Shown here piece after piece: positions 35,677 to 45,792 of a DNA stretch of 64,000 bases. Every line of letters starts with the position of its first letter. Position 1 is the stretch's first letter. The position numbers were made by a program, and so were the translations under genes. Below the pieces are notes generated by a model, which worked only from the letters and a program-made list of their open reading frames with translations, searched no databases and was not told the origin of the DNA. This stretch comes from Galeruca laticollis (lineage: Eukaryota; Arthropoda; Insecta; Coleoptera; Chrysomelidae). Location: contig OY998177.1 in the NCBI GenBank assembly GCA_963921935.1, forward strand, positions 5,049,754 through 5,113,753, written 5' to 3'.

Positions 35677-36001
35677 CCCAGCAAACATGTTACACGTGGG
35701 CCTCTAGAAGCACTTTAAAAACAACCGACGGACAACATAAATGGGCCACAATCATGATACGTCGCCGGCCCGGCTAGCCCGTGTCGCGATGGCCACCAGT
35801 AGGCCTGCAGACTACCACCCGCTTCGTTACATAGCGGGACTTTAGCGGATTGACTAAATTAGGGTGAACTGATATTGCATTGTACAGATTATGGCGCGAT
35901 TGCGGGTATCCTACTAATCAACCGCCGGCATCCCACTATTGGGACAATGAAACATGATGACTAAAACAGAGAAATATAATGAAAAATGAAAAAAATATTC
36001 C

Positions 36002-36038
<37 letters not shown>

Positions 36039-36739
36039 TTAAAAAAATATGTTTACCAATAGCTTTATTGGGTCCGGTCTCACTATCAACACAAAGATTA
36101 TTACTTCTACGAGATATATTGTCTATTATAACCTCAGCCTCTACAGTGGAGACTATATCCTTAACAGCATTTTTCGCAAGACGCTGTTTTTGACGAGTGC
36201 TCTTTGAGATATTATGCAGGGGTTTTCTAGAGGAAACATATATTATGATGGTATATGATGTATGTACTTACTTTTTTGTGTTTCCGGACATATCAGCTCG
36301 TTCCTTTGCTCCGAATAGATTGGATACAACACACGAATCTAATAAAATTGTCGCTAGAGTGATTAATTATTAATTACCACACCACAACACAACTAGGTTA
36401 GGTTGATTTTCAACACGTGTTCAACACAACGGCTAGCAAATCAGCAGTAGTGCCAACTGCCAAGGTGATATTCAGTAATGCCAATGTTTTGTTTTCATTA
36501 CAGGTCGCATGCCGGCATGCATACTGTATCAAAACGACATCGGCGCGACTATCGCAAATTTTCAACGGGCAATTTGTGGCTAAATTACAAACATCCACCA
36601 TAAATATGGTTATTTTCAGTCAAGGCGGCAAAACTGATACCATTCCAATTATTCACCGACATCGCTGTGCCGCAGCTGACATCTAACCGCAGTTAACAGC
36701 TATGGCCCATCTATTTTCCGCTCATTCATGTTTGCTGGG
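35677..36739 (-). mobile_element. Insertion with CCCAGCAAACATG termini, carrying two exon-like segments
   Basis: The ends are CCCAGCAAACATG and its exact complement CATGTTTGCTGGG. Copy A reads GATAAGGTTT across the site, so the insertion duplicated AA. On the minus strand an ATG exon (36291-36272, MSGNTKK) with a GTAAGT donor joins, in phase, an exon at 36226-36057 that reads KPLHNISKSTRQKQRLAKN and onward without a stop to a donor. The basic KPLH..SKSTR start resembles N-termini of proteins encoded by some insect DNA transposons, but I cannot name the superfamily. The rest of the gene is missing, so this copy is non-autonomous. The GC-rich patch at 35750-35880 differs from its surroundings. 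A (TA)n run lies at 36006-36035. Confidence 0.6.
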
Positions 36740-36990
36740 AAGGTTTCTGTGCTCACAAAAAGTTGAAGTATTTGAAATCAAAACATTCGAACAGAGATGC
36801 ATTTCTTTGAACCGTCAAGAGTGGAAAGACAGAGAGAGAAAATATATTGAATAAGTAAAATTCAGTACTACTATCGACATCTATCGTAAATATTTTGAAC
36901 CAAATAATTACTAAATTAGTAACTAGTATTGTGTAGGTTTTTAGGTTTATATACATACCTGTGAGGAGGCCCCTCTTAATAAGGAAGGCA

Positions 36991-37730
36991 TAAATGCAGG
37001 AACCCGTGCCTCGTTTCAGTTCTTCGTTCGTGAATAGTCGGAACGAAAACGACTTCCTTGCACTGTCCTAACCTTACTTAAAACGCTTGGCCAGAAGTTC
37101 AAAATCCAAACAATAACACCGTTGAATTTAATTCTCACTCTAACTTATTTTGTTCTATTTTCGATTATTTTTATATGAAATTTGAAAGATTAGATAAAAT
37201 TATAAAAATAAGATGCTCTGCTTATAAGTCGATAAATGTATCCGTTTTATCAGAAACTACGTTTAAAAATTTAAGTTTTAGCCATTTTTCACCAAATTCT
37301 TAATCAAGTTGTCAAGATCGTCTGAAACGAAGAAAAGAAAATATTCAAGATCTAATATTAAATGACTTAAATTTCTGTAACTTGAACTCAGTCAAACTTT
37401 AATTTAGCTATACATTTTCTAAACAAAATTTTGTTTTCTTCGTTTGCTTCTACAGAGTCATACATTATTCATTTTTGTTTGGGTTTAGTGTTTTAAATAT
37501 TCAATTCTGCTTTTCACTATTCAGTATTTCCGCTATTAATGGCTATGCTCAAAGTTTTGTCTCTTCTATTGCCTCAAGCCCCAAGATATACGACCAGATT
37601 TTAACATCCAAGTTCGACCGCGAGCCATATTGCACTAAAGATTACTTCGTTCTGTTTAAATTTGCCGCGCATGTCGTTTCCGATTAATCACGAACGAAGA
37701 ACCGAAGCGAGGCACGAATTCCTCCATTTA
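36991..37730. mobile_element. MITE with ~43-bp imperfect terminal inverted repeats
   Basis: The left end (from TAAATGCAGGAACCCGTGCC) and right end (to GGCACGAATTCCTCCATTTA) are reverse complements with about six mismatches over 43 bp, continuing through GTTCTTCGTTCGTGA. It sits directly at the end of copy B. The inner 650 bp holds no gene. The frame at 37475-37687 (plus) lacks any supporting feature. Confidence 0.7.
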
Positions 37731-37930
37731 AACTAGATTCTAGAGACACCAATTCTACTTTGGCTTTCGAGCTTCCGAATAGTTCCGAATGCGCAGTGAG
37801 CTCTTCCGACAACGGTTGGGTTGGGAAACTGTGGTTTGGTTAGGTATTTATTTGTTTTTTTCCAGTTTATGGTTCTGTGGTGGTTCTGTGTTAAGGTTAA
37901 GTCCAGTTAAGTTTATTTTATTATCGAATC

Positions 37931-38245
37931 TTGGAGTTTTTGCTGAAAATTGCTGTGGCTTGTGAAATTTGGCAAACCAAATTAAGCAAGCAAAGTAATT
38001 TAAGAATGCATATTAAAAAATTCCATCCTACCGCTATTCCGCAAAACATGCCAAAACCAGAAGAAAATATGCATAGTGAGAAAGAAAAGTTGAAAATGGA
38101 GCTAATCCATAGTGTAGATAGCATTTCCACCAGAGAGGAACTCTCAGCATTTGAGAAACTTATTGTAGTTTCAATTAAGCCAACATTACATGCAATACGG
38201 TTGCAAAAGAGTCGGGACCAGCAACAGACAATGGTCACAAGCTGA
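37931..38245 (+). pseudogene. C2H2 zinc-finger-like fragment
   Basis: The frame reads ACEIWQTKLSKQSNLRMHIK followed by KFHP, which matches a single C2H2 finger (C-x2-C ... SNLRxHIxxxH) except that the second cysteine is tryptophan. The frame has no initiator ATG until inside the finger (38007), so it is either an exon or a decayed copy. A lysine- and glutamate-rich stretch follows, then a stop. AATAAA at about 38420 could be its polyadenylation signal. It lies outside the P-like element. Zinc binding is doubtful because one ligand is lost. Confidence 0.4.
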
Positions 38246-38661
38246 AAAGTACACCACAACAAAAATATCACATAGCAGAGACGTCTTTATAAAGCAAAGA
38301 AAAATGCCAAGAAACAAACCATGGGCTGATCAAATCCGAATTCAGAAGAGATCAATCAAATTGCATTACCGCTTAGTTATATGTCGTATATACACTGATT
38401 TTTATAATTTATCTTTTACAATAAAGTTCTTAATGAATTTTTTGCGCTAATTTATTTTGTAGCATACCTATTTTGATATATAAAAGGTGAGATTTGTACT
38501 TATATCAAAAATTAAGATTAAAGCAATTTCAAGTAAAAAAACTTAAAATGTCTGCAGAAACCAGCTATATTATATTGAAACTTATCATCAGAACAGGCAT
38601 AATAAATAATCTACTTTTATACCTAACTCGCTCCACTTTCTATAACATTATTCATGGTATA

Positions 38662-38691
38662 ACCACAGATTAGAGAAAGAACAGATACGAA
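38662..38691. repeat. Left 30-bp terminal inverted repeat of the P-like element
   Basis: Exact reverse complement of 51196-51225. It is preceded by CATGGTATA; Drosophila P element ends also begin CATG. Confidence 0.75.
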
Positions 38692-39265
38692 TCCCGGTAA
38701 AACATCAAACGATTTTCAACTCCGTCTTCAATGACCTCGGACCTTTAACTCGGTATGGCCGCGATGTTGCCAGTTTAAAATATTTTCTGAATTTCTAACC
38801 AAATTGCAATGTTGACTCGGGGACAATAACAATTTCCAGTGCCGGATCTAGTTTTTTTTGGAAATTTCCACTAAATCTTTAAAATTGGGCCATGAATTAA
38901 AACAATAACCATAACCGAATATATATTCATGTATTTATTTAATATCTATGTGTACATTCTTATGATTTGTTATAAATAGTCATTACTCTTGGGAGATTAA
39001 TTAATAAATACATTTTTAGATAACACAAATCACTACAAAAATTCATCAAATTCCAAATAATTCTCAATTTATCATTTATCAAAGGAAATACAAACGGGAT
39101 GAGCCAAATACGGTATTCAATAACATATCAATTATACAGTATAAATTGGTAATTGTGATTATTGAAACTAAATAGTACGAAATTGAAACATAATTTTGTT
39201 ATTAAGATACAGCTTTTTTAGCTTATTACAAAATGTAAAGAATTTGTCATGGAATATATCAATAT

Positions 39266-39577
39266 TGTCAAATCTCGTGCTGTTTATCGCTTTTGATAAA
39301 CTATTCACTTGAACAATACTGGTTCGATTTACTATATCAATTGAAACTATTATTTTGTTAGTTTAACGAATTTATTTTACACTTCTAGCAGTGACACATA
39401 AAAAATCAATATGACTTCTGTTGACAGACGTCAGATCCCAATGTTGCTTTTGCATTCAGCACGCTTTACACATACAAAAGGTTATCACATGCGACTGATG
39501 CAAACGAACAAAATAAAACATTATTCCCAACAGTCACTAATAATTAAAAATAACAGAAATAATAATAAGATTCCACA
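39266..39577 (-). repeat. 3' LTR of BEL/Pao element
   Basis: A 312-bp repeat matching 45295-45606 with a constant offset of 6029 and two noticed substitutions. In the element sense it starts TGTGGAATC and ends TTTGACA. AATAT precedes it (39261-39265) and follows the other LTR (45607-45611), a 5-bp target duplication as expected for BEL/Pao. Confidence 0.92.
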
Positions 39578-39624
39578 TAGTTGCCGGCCTTGAAAGGTCA
39601 TACCTTTCAAACATGATTAACTTA

Positions 39625-40515
39625 TTACAGTTCGTTTTCAATAGGTAATACACATAGTCTGGACACTGATCGTTTTAAGTACCTTGTACCAGTTTTTACT
39701 GTTACTACCCGAATTTCTTCATCTTGTCCCGGGTGAACTTCACTGATTCTACCAATCTTCCACTGAAGTGGGGGTAGGTTATACTCTTGTAAAAGCACCA
39801 ACTGTCCAATCTTGAAAATATCAGTCGAATGCTGCCACTTGTGTCTTTGTTGCAACGTGTGTAAATAATCTCGTGACCAGTTTACCCAAAACTGTTGAAA
39901 CAGAAGCTGCATCTGTTTGTATCGTTTGGTAAGAGTGTGTTTAGCTTCATCAACTGTAGCTTCAGGTAAAGATAGCAACGAGCTACCAATCAAAAAATGC
40001 CCAGGAGTCAGAATATCAAAATCTTCTGGGTTCTCGGTGAGGGGAACGAGGGGTCGAGAATTTATTACAGCCTCCACCTGAACTAACACGGTGTACAAAT
40101 CTTCGTATGTAAGTAAATTATTTTTCAATATTCTTTTCAAATGGAATTTTGTGAGTCTAACCGCCGACTCCCACAAGCCACCGACATGAGGCGATCGGGG
40201 GGGAATAAATTGCCAAACAATTTTATTTTCTAAGAGAAATGTCTGAAATGTAGTGTTATTGACATGATCAAGCACATTTTTTGCACCTACAAAATTAGTA
40301 GCATTATCAGAATAAATATTACTACAGAGGCCCCGTCTGGAGACGAATCTTTTCAATGTATTTAAAAATCCGTCGGTAGTTAAATCGCTCACCAATTCGA
40401 GGTGCACCGCCTTCGACGCAAAACAAACAAATATACATAAATATATCTTGAGTGATTTTGTATTTCTTAAGTAACTATTTTTATGAGATACGGTCCGGCA
40501 TAATCGACTCCACAT
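39625..40515 (-). pseudogene. pol: BEL/Pao integrase catalytic core and C-terminus
   Basis: The frame encodes the core DDE integrase: CFASKAVHLELVSDLTTDGF, the second acidic site IYSDNATNF, then FIPPRSPHVGGLWESAV containing the glutamate. The BEL-type C-terminus follows (FLIGSSLLSLP, FWVNWSRDYLHTL, PPLQWKIGRISEVHPG). Its true reading frame is the continuation of 40467-41435, and the two are separated by a one-base frame break in a T run (A run on the coding strand) at 40478-40482. The ATG at 40515 is therefore not a real start. It ends about 50 bases from the 3' LTR. Integrase inserts the cDNA into the genome. Confidence 0.85.
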
Positions 40516-41435
40516 GTAGCAAATGGTTTAGCAGGTCTTACTCGAGAGGGAGGTAAATCGCCCATTTTTTGATGAGTAATAGATGGAGTTGCGCGGAAAC
40601 ATACAATACACTTTCTTATCAAACCTCTTATTGTGCGTCGACCACTTAGTGGCCAGAATCTTTGACGGATTATAGACAGTAGTGTTTGAGGGCCCGCATG
40701 CAAATTTTTAAAATGTTCGTGACGAACGAGAATGTGTGTAAAATGATGCTTCGAGGGTATTATCATGGGATGTTTGTTTTCGTAATCTAATTCCGCATTT
40801 TTTAAGCGTCCTCCTACTCGCAAAATATCAAATTTGTCTAAAAACGAATCTAGAGATATCAATTTACTGTTTCGAGGTATTGAGTTTGACCTCTTCAGGG
40901 AATTGATTTCTTGTGAAAAGGCTTCGCGTTGAATAATCTTAACGATCGTGTGGATCGAGTCGTCTAACTCACTCAGCAAAAGATTACCAGTAATTCTCAA
41001 CTCCTTTGACCTTTGAAGACAATTCAGTTTGAACCTACGTAGATAGGCAACTACATGAATGAGTTTGTTGAATGAGGAATATTTCGATATTATTTGATTT
41101 TGAACAGTAGTATTGATTAATGTAACAGTAGTCGCTTTGCTTTCAGGTAAATCATTTTCGGATGGCAAGGATTTCAAAATAGGCCAGTCTTCTTCATTAT
41201 GATATAGAAATTCTGGTCCATTAAACCACATAGTAAGTTGCTTCATCTCATTGGGATTAACTCCGCGGGAAACGAAATCTGCGGGATTCAAATTGGTAGG
41301 AACATATCGCCACTGAGATGGGTCAGATAGATTCTGTATTTTGGCCACACGGTTAGCGACAAATGTTTTGAGACGGCTAGGATCTGAACGAATCCAAGCC
41401 AATGTTATGGTTGAATCGGACCAAAAATATAACAT
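40467..41435 (-). pseudogene. pol: BEL/Pao RNase H end and integrase zinc-binding region
   Basis: This part contains the end of RNase H (YFWSDSTITLAWIRSDP with its catalytic Asp, and NPADFVSRGV), a linker, and the integrase N-terminal zinc-binding region (RHEHFKNLHAGPQTLLSIIR, then CIVC), ending in the start of the core (TCGVDYAGPYLIK, first catalytic Asp). The frame opens after a two-base frame break at about 41494-41498 and closes at the one-base break near 40480. Confidence 0.85.
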
Positions 41436-41915
41436 GTGGTTACCCTTAATAGCGTCTGTTGTGGCCCGAGCTAGCTGAACAGCTAAAAGAGCACCACAGC
41501 TCTAGACGTGGAAGAGATATGATCTTTAGCGGTGCTACACGAGATTTTGAACCAGCGATTTTGATCATAATTTGACCTAAGGAATTTATTGATCGAAAAT
41601 AGACACATCCTCCATAAGCGGATTGAGACGCATCAGAGAAGACATGAATTTCGATTTGAGCTGCCTGTTTTATGAAGACATGCCTGGGAATTTCTATGTC
41701 ATTAAGGGCGTTTAGTTGATTGTAGAATTGCGTCCAAGAAATTAGAAAGTTCTTGGGAATTGTATCATCCCAACCTATTTTTAACTGTCATAGGCGTTGC
41801 ATAAACAGCTTAGCCTTGGTAATTACAGGACTAATTAGTCCGAGAGGGTCGAATATTTGACTTATGATCGATAGCACTACACGTTTAGTAAATGTCACAT
41901 GTTTGTTGTTATTCG
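41436..41915 (-). pseudogene. pol: BEL/Pao RT-RNase H junction, broken
   Basis: Continues the pol polyprotein between its two longest open parts. It carries a one-base frame break at about 41957-41960, an in-frame TGA at 41788-41790 and a two-base break at about 41494-41498. The reading frames between these breaks still encode recognisable BEL RNase H segments, so the breaks are recent. The plus-strand frame at 41864-42052 is a shadow. Confidence 0.75.
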
Positions 41916-43211
41916 TCACGTATTGTAACATGTCATTTGAAGAATTCCATCTGGTACCAATGTTTTGGAATTCTGATTGTCCTTTATTTCGTATTCTTTG
42001 TTCGTCTGTTTACTCTTGTCTTGAAGACCGTCTAAAATTCTCTCATCGTTAGACCACCATTGTCTTAGATGGAACCCTGCTGAACTCAAGATTTCCTTGA
42101 CATTTTTTATAAGCAAGGTGGCTGACTGAATATCGTTTGTGCCAGACAGCCAGTCGTCCATATAGAAATCTTGCCTAATGGATTGAGAAGCTTCTGAGAA
42201 TAGCAGTATGTTATCGAGAGCTAACTGTTTAAGACATCTCGTAGATAAGAATGATGCAGGACTAGTTCCATATGTGACCGTGTGTAGTTTGTAAAAAAGT
42301 AGAGGATCAGACGGTTTTGAGCGCCATACTATTTGTTGATAAATTTGATTCTTATCATGAATTTTCATGCAGCGATACATCTTTGCAATGTCCGCTGTAA
42401 AAACTATTTCATGAGTTCGGAAACGCAGAAGAATAGAGAATATTGAGTCTTGAATACACGGACCGGTTTTGAGAACGTCGTTTAATGATAGATTTGTGGT
42501 TGTTTTTGCGCTTGCGTCAAATACAACACGTAGTTTAGTTGTGGCAGAAGACTCTTTGATCACACAATGGTGTGGAAGAAAGTAATTTGAAGTTTGTTTT
42601 GATATCTCGGAGTGACAAATTTCTGACATATGTCCCATTCGTAGGTATTCTTCCATGAAGAGAGTATATTTTTTGTATAAAACGGTATTCTTAGAGAACT
42701 TGGTTTCTAGTGATAAGAACCGACGAGATGCTATTTGCATGGATTCGCCCAACTCCGTATAATTATCTTTAAAGGGTAATCGTACTACAAAACTGCCCGA
42801 TTCATCGCGCTGAAACGTATTTTGAAAATGTTCCTCCACTTGCATCTCTTCGCTTGAATAAATTGCATCCTTGGAATGACATTCCTCGATAAGCCAAAAC
42901 CTTTCAATTTGACTTTCGATAATTGAAGTTTTTGATAGATTGCAAAATATACTGTGTTGTACTAAAGAAATATTACATGGACCTGCGACTATCCAACCCA
43001 ATTGGGTGTTTTGCATAATCGGTTGATTGTCACCGTAACCTATTTGACCGGCTGACAATAGATTATAGAAGACACCTGCTCCTAAGAGGATGTCGATTTC
43101 ATTTGATATGTTGAACTTGGGATCTGCCAATCTTATATCTGAAGGAAATTTTAAATGAGAAAAATCGAAGCTAACTTGGGGTGTATTGCCAGTGATTTGG
43201 TCAGTGATCAA
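41916..43211 (-). pseudogene. pol: BEL/Pao post-protease and reverse transcriptase region
   Basis: Begins with the segment after the protease (IRLADPKFNISNEIDILLGA, the motif repeated in the decayed relic at 15.5 kb). It then encodes RT with VVFDASAKTTTNLSLNDVLK, the first catalytic region FTADIAKMYRCMKIH, the TYGTSPASFLSTRCLKQLA box, and the catalytic DFYMDDWLSG. It is the continuation of the gag-protease frame, separated by a one-base break at 43271-43274. It ends at the break near 41957. Catalytic aspartates are present. The family encodes one gag-pol polyprotein, so the breaks inactivate this copy unless they are assembly errors. Confidence 0.88.
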
Positions 43212-43264
43212 AAAATTGAGGCTAGCCTGATAGTTTGACGTGAGAGATTTGATTTTAGCCTTTG

Positions 43265-44881
43265 TCAGCAGGGGATGTCGAATGATTGTCCACTAATACC
43301 TATGACATGTGTATTGACCTTAAATGATTTGAGATCTAGTCGTTTAAATAAATTGCTAGTTATGAAATTTGATTGAGAACCTCCATCCAACAAAGCTCTA
43401 CAAACAATAGGTTTGTTCTCTTTATCGAAAATTTTAACAAGAGCCGTTGATAGGATCACGAATGTATTGTTATAACCTTGGGTACTTGGAGCGCTATTCA
43501 TATTTTGTGAGCAAGAAATAATAGAAGTATTAGAATTAGATGTGCCCGAATTTTCCGTTGTTTCGTTTACAGTATACACTGTAATTGAACGAATTGCCTG
43601 TTGGCGATCCTCAATGGAGTCAATACTCGATGAAGGAATATTTGTATTTACCTGATCATTCATCTTGAAAGTTTGTTTTCCTAAATGCAATAAGGAATTG
43701 TGCTTATTTTTACAGATACGGCACATACCTGATTTACAATCTCGACTGGAATGTCCTAGTCGTAAACAGTTTGTACAAGCCTTTAGCTTCCGTATTTCTT
43801 GTATTCTTGAAGATACTGACAAATTTTGAAATGTTTTACAAAAATATATGAGATGATCACTGTCCTTGCAAAATATACAAACCTTATTAACTGCAATATT
43901 CGATTGTACTGTATTTACAACGAATTTACGATTATTAGCCGGTAGATGCGTTTGAATGTCAGGTTTGTTACTTATTGATTCTAGAACTTGACATCTTTCC
44001 GTTAAATAGCTAATAAATGTTCCAATTTGTGGGGAAGTGATGTCTTTTGTTTTAATTTCCCATTCCCGTTTAGTATTAATGTCTAATTTAGTAAGCAGCA
44101 AATGTATTAAAATCGAACTCCATGATTCCACGGGTTCGTTGAAGTTTTTAAGAGCTCGAAAGTGTTTTTGAAAGTTATCTAAAAATGACCTTAAAGACTT
44201 GAAAGAATCTTTGTTCACGTTAGGTAGCTCAAAAATTTGTTTTGTGTGATTTTTAATAATGATTTTTTTGTTTTGATAACGATCTCGAAGTAAACTCCAC
44301 GCTACGGTGTAATTCGAATCGGTAATTTCCAATGACTCGATAACATTCGATGCTTCCTTTTTTAGAGAAGCCTGTAAATAATAATATTTTTGAACGTTTG
44401 ACAACTCGGGATTATTGTGAATTAATGCTGTGAAAGAGTCATAAAATGTTCCCCATTTATCGTAAGAGCCGTCAAATTCCGGTAAACTCAAAGAAGGAAG
44501 TTGAACATTCAAAGTTTGGCTTGATGTCGCGGGCTGTGCACCTGATATTGTATTTTGTTGTATGTAAATTTGATTTCGACAACGATCAGCCTCATCTATA
44601 ATTTGTTTTGCCTTTGAAACATTATCATAAAATTCATCTTCAAACGAGATTCTCTGTTCGCTGTAAGTATCTTCATCATAAATTTCTAATTCGGACTGTA
44701 CCGAATTGAATTCGTCAAATGCGAATTCGATTTTTTGAAGTCGCGTTGTTATTTCTTGGAGTTTTGAGAAATTAATTGGGTCGTTAATGAAATTTTTAAA
44801 ACGTGTTAATTGTGCCTTCAATTGTCCACGACGTGCAATCAATCTCGTGATAGCTTGCTGCACGTCGCCGTTGTTGGACAT
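43265..44881 (-). CDS. gag: BEL/Pao Gag and N-terminal protease
   Basis: A 538-codon frame from ATG 44881. Residues 1-110 are helical (ITRLIARRGQLKAQLTRFKN). The capsid-like region contains the BEL hallmark LPEFDGSYDKWGTFYDSF and YYYLQASLKKEASNVIESL. Two or three zinc knuckles follow (CIFCKDSDHLIYFC, CTNCLRLGHSSRDC, CRICKNKHNSLLH) for RNA binding. The protease active site ALLDGGSQSNFIT is near residue 500. The frame ends prematurely just after the protease flap region, at the C-run break 43271-43274. Gag forms the particle and the protease cleaves the polyprotein. Confidence 0.9.
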   Translation of the reverse strand: MSNNGDVQQAITRLIARRGQLKAQLTRFKNFINDPINFSKLQEITTRLQKIEFAFDEFNSVQSELEIYDEDTYSEQRISFEDEFYDNVSKAKQIIDEADRCRNQIYIQQNTISGAQPATSSQTLNVQLPSLSLPEFDGSYDKWGTFYDSFTALIHNNPELSNVQKYYYLQASLKKEASNVIESLEITDSNYTVAWSLLRDRYQNKKIIIKNHTKQIFELPNVNKDSFKSLRSFLDNFQKHFRALKNFNEPVESWSSILIHLLLTKLDINTKREWEIKTKDITSPQIGTFISYLTERCQVLESISNKPDIQTHLPANNRKFVVNTVQSNIAVNKVCIFCKDSDHLIYFCKTFQNLSVSSRIQEIRKLKACTNCLRLGHSSRDCKSGMCRICKNKHNSLLHLGKQTFKMNDQVNTNIPSSSIDSIEDRQQAIRSITVYTVNETTENSGTSNSNTSIISCSQNMNSAPSTQGYNNTFVILSTALVKIFDKENKPIVCRALLDGGSQSNFITSNLFKRLDLKSFKVNTHVIGISGQSFDIPC

Positions 44882-45276
44882 TGTTATTTATTTTAAACTT
44901 GAATGTATAAAATATTATTGATAAAAAATATTCCTTGAATGTATAGTGAATAGAAATTTGAATCTTTCAGACTAATAGATTATTTGGAATACTAAACGTC
45001 TGTCGGTTCGTCAAAGTACGTAGATAAATTGTTTTGAGAAAGAGATTGTTAAGTTGTATTCAATAGTAAATTTATGAATTAAAAATTGAACGTGTTATTG
45101 GCGTTAGACCTTAACAATGTATTGATATGTTGGAATTCAGTTAGAAAGCTGTAATAAATTGCAAATTGGAGCAAATGAATTAAGGGATAAATTGGAATGG
45201 ACTCACCGAGCTTCCACAACTTTCTTGTTCGATGTTCACTGCTACAAACGTTTGATTTTATGTATGGAAACAGATA

Positions 45277-45294
45277 TCCGCTCGAAGGACCAAA
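45277..45294 (-). promoter_or_regulatory. Primer-binding site of the BEL/Pao element
   Basis: In the element sense the 5' LTR ends in TTTGACA, followed by TT and then TGGTCCTTCGAGCGGATA. A TGG start, complementary to a tRNA CCA end, directly after the LTR is the expected arrangement. I do not assign the tRNA. Confidence 0.6.
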
Positions 45295-45606
45295 TGTCAA
45301 ATCTCGTGCTGTTTATCGCTTTTGATAAACTATTCACTTGAACAATGCTGGTTCGATTTACTATATCAATTGAAACTATTATTTTGTTAGTTTAACGAAT
45401 TTATTTTACACTTCTAGCAGTGACACATAAAAAATCAATATGACTTCTGTTGACAGACGTCAGATCCCAATGTTGCTTCTGCATTCAGCACGCTTTACAC
45501 ATACAAAAGGTTATCACATGCGACTGATGCAAACGAACAAAATAAAACATTATTCCCAACAGTCACTAATAATTAAAAATAACAGAAATAATAATAAGAT
45601 TCCACA
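45295..45606 (-). repeat. 5' LTR of BEL/Pao element
   Basis: Matches 39266-39577 (312 bp). Followed by the AATAT duplication at 45607-45611. Confidence 0.92.
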
Positions 45607-45792
45607 AATATCAACATGGTTATAGACTGAGTAGAAGGATTTACAACACCTACGCAAGGGAGAATTTTGATAATAATTTGTAGCACTAAAGTTAATATCA
45701 AAAACTTTAAAAATATTAAATTTAACGAGGCAGGCAATCTCGTTGGAATCAACAAGATTATTAACAATTTTACATAAAAATTGATTTATTGA

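Larger units (their letters stand above)
34902..36975. repeat. Segmental duplication, copy B, right half
   Basis: Matches 9405-9908 of copy A. It contains two further insertions absent from copy A (35110-35581 and 35677-36739). Confidence 0.85.

Noticed and set aside
36410..36686. Overlapping plus and minus frames of 63 and 89 codons
   Set aside because: Neither has a domain or splice support, and they lie in the CCCAGCAAACATG element. The supported exon-like segments there are at 36057-36291.
41864..42052. Plus-strand frame opposite BEL pol
   Set aside because: Antisense shadow; the minus strand carries clear RT and RNase H motifs.
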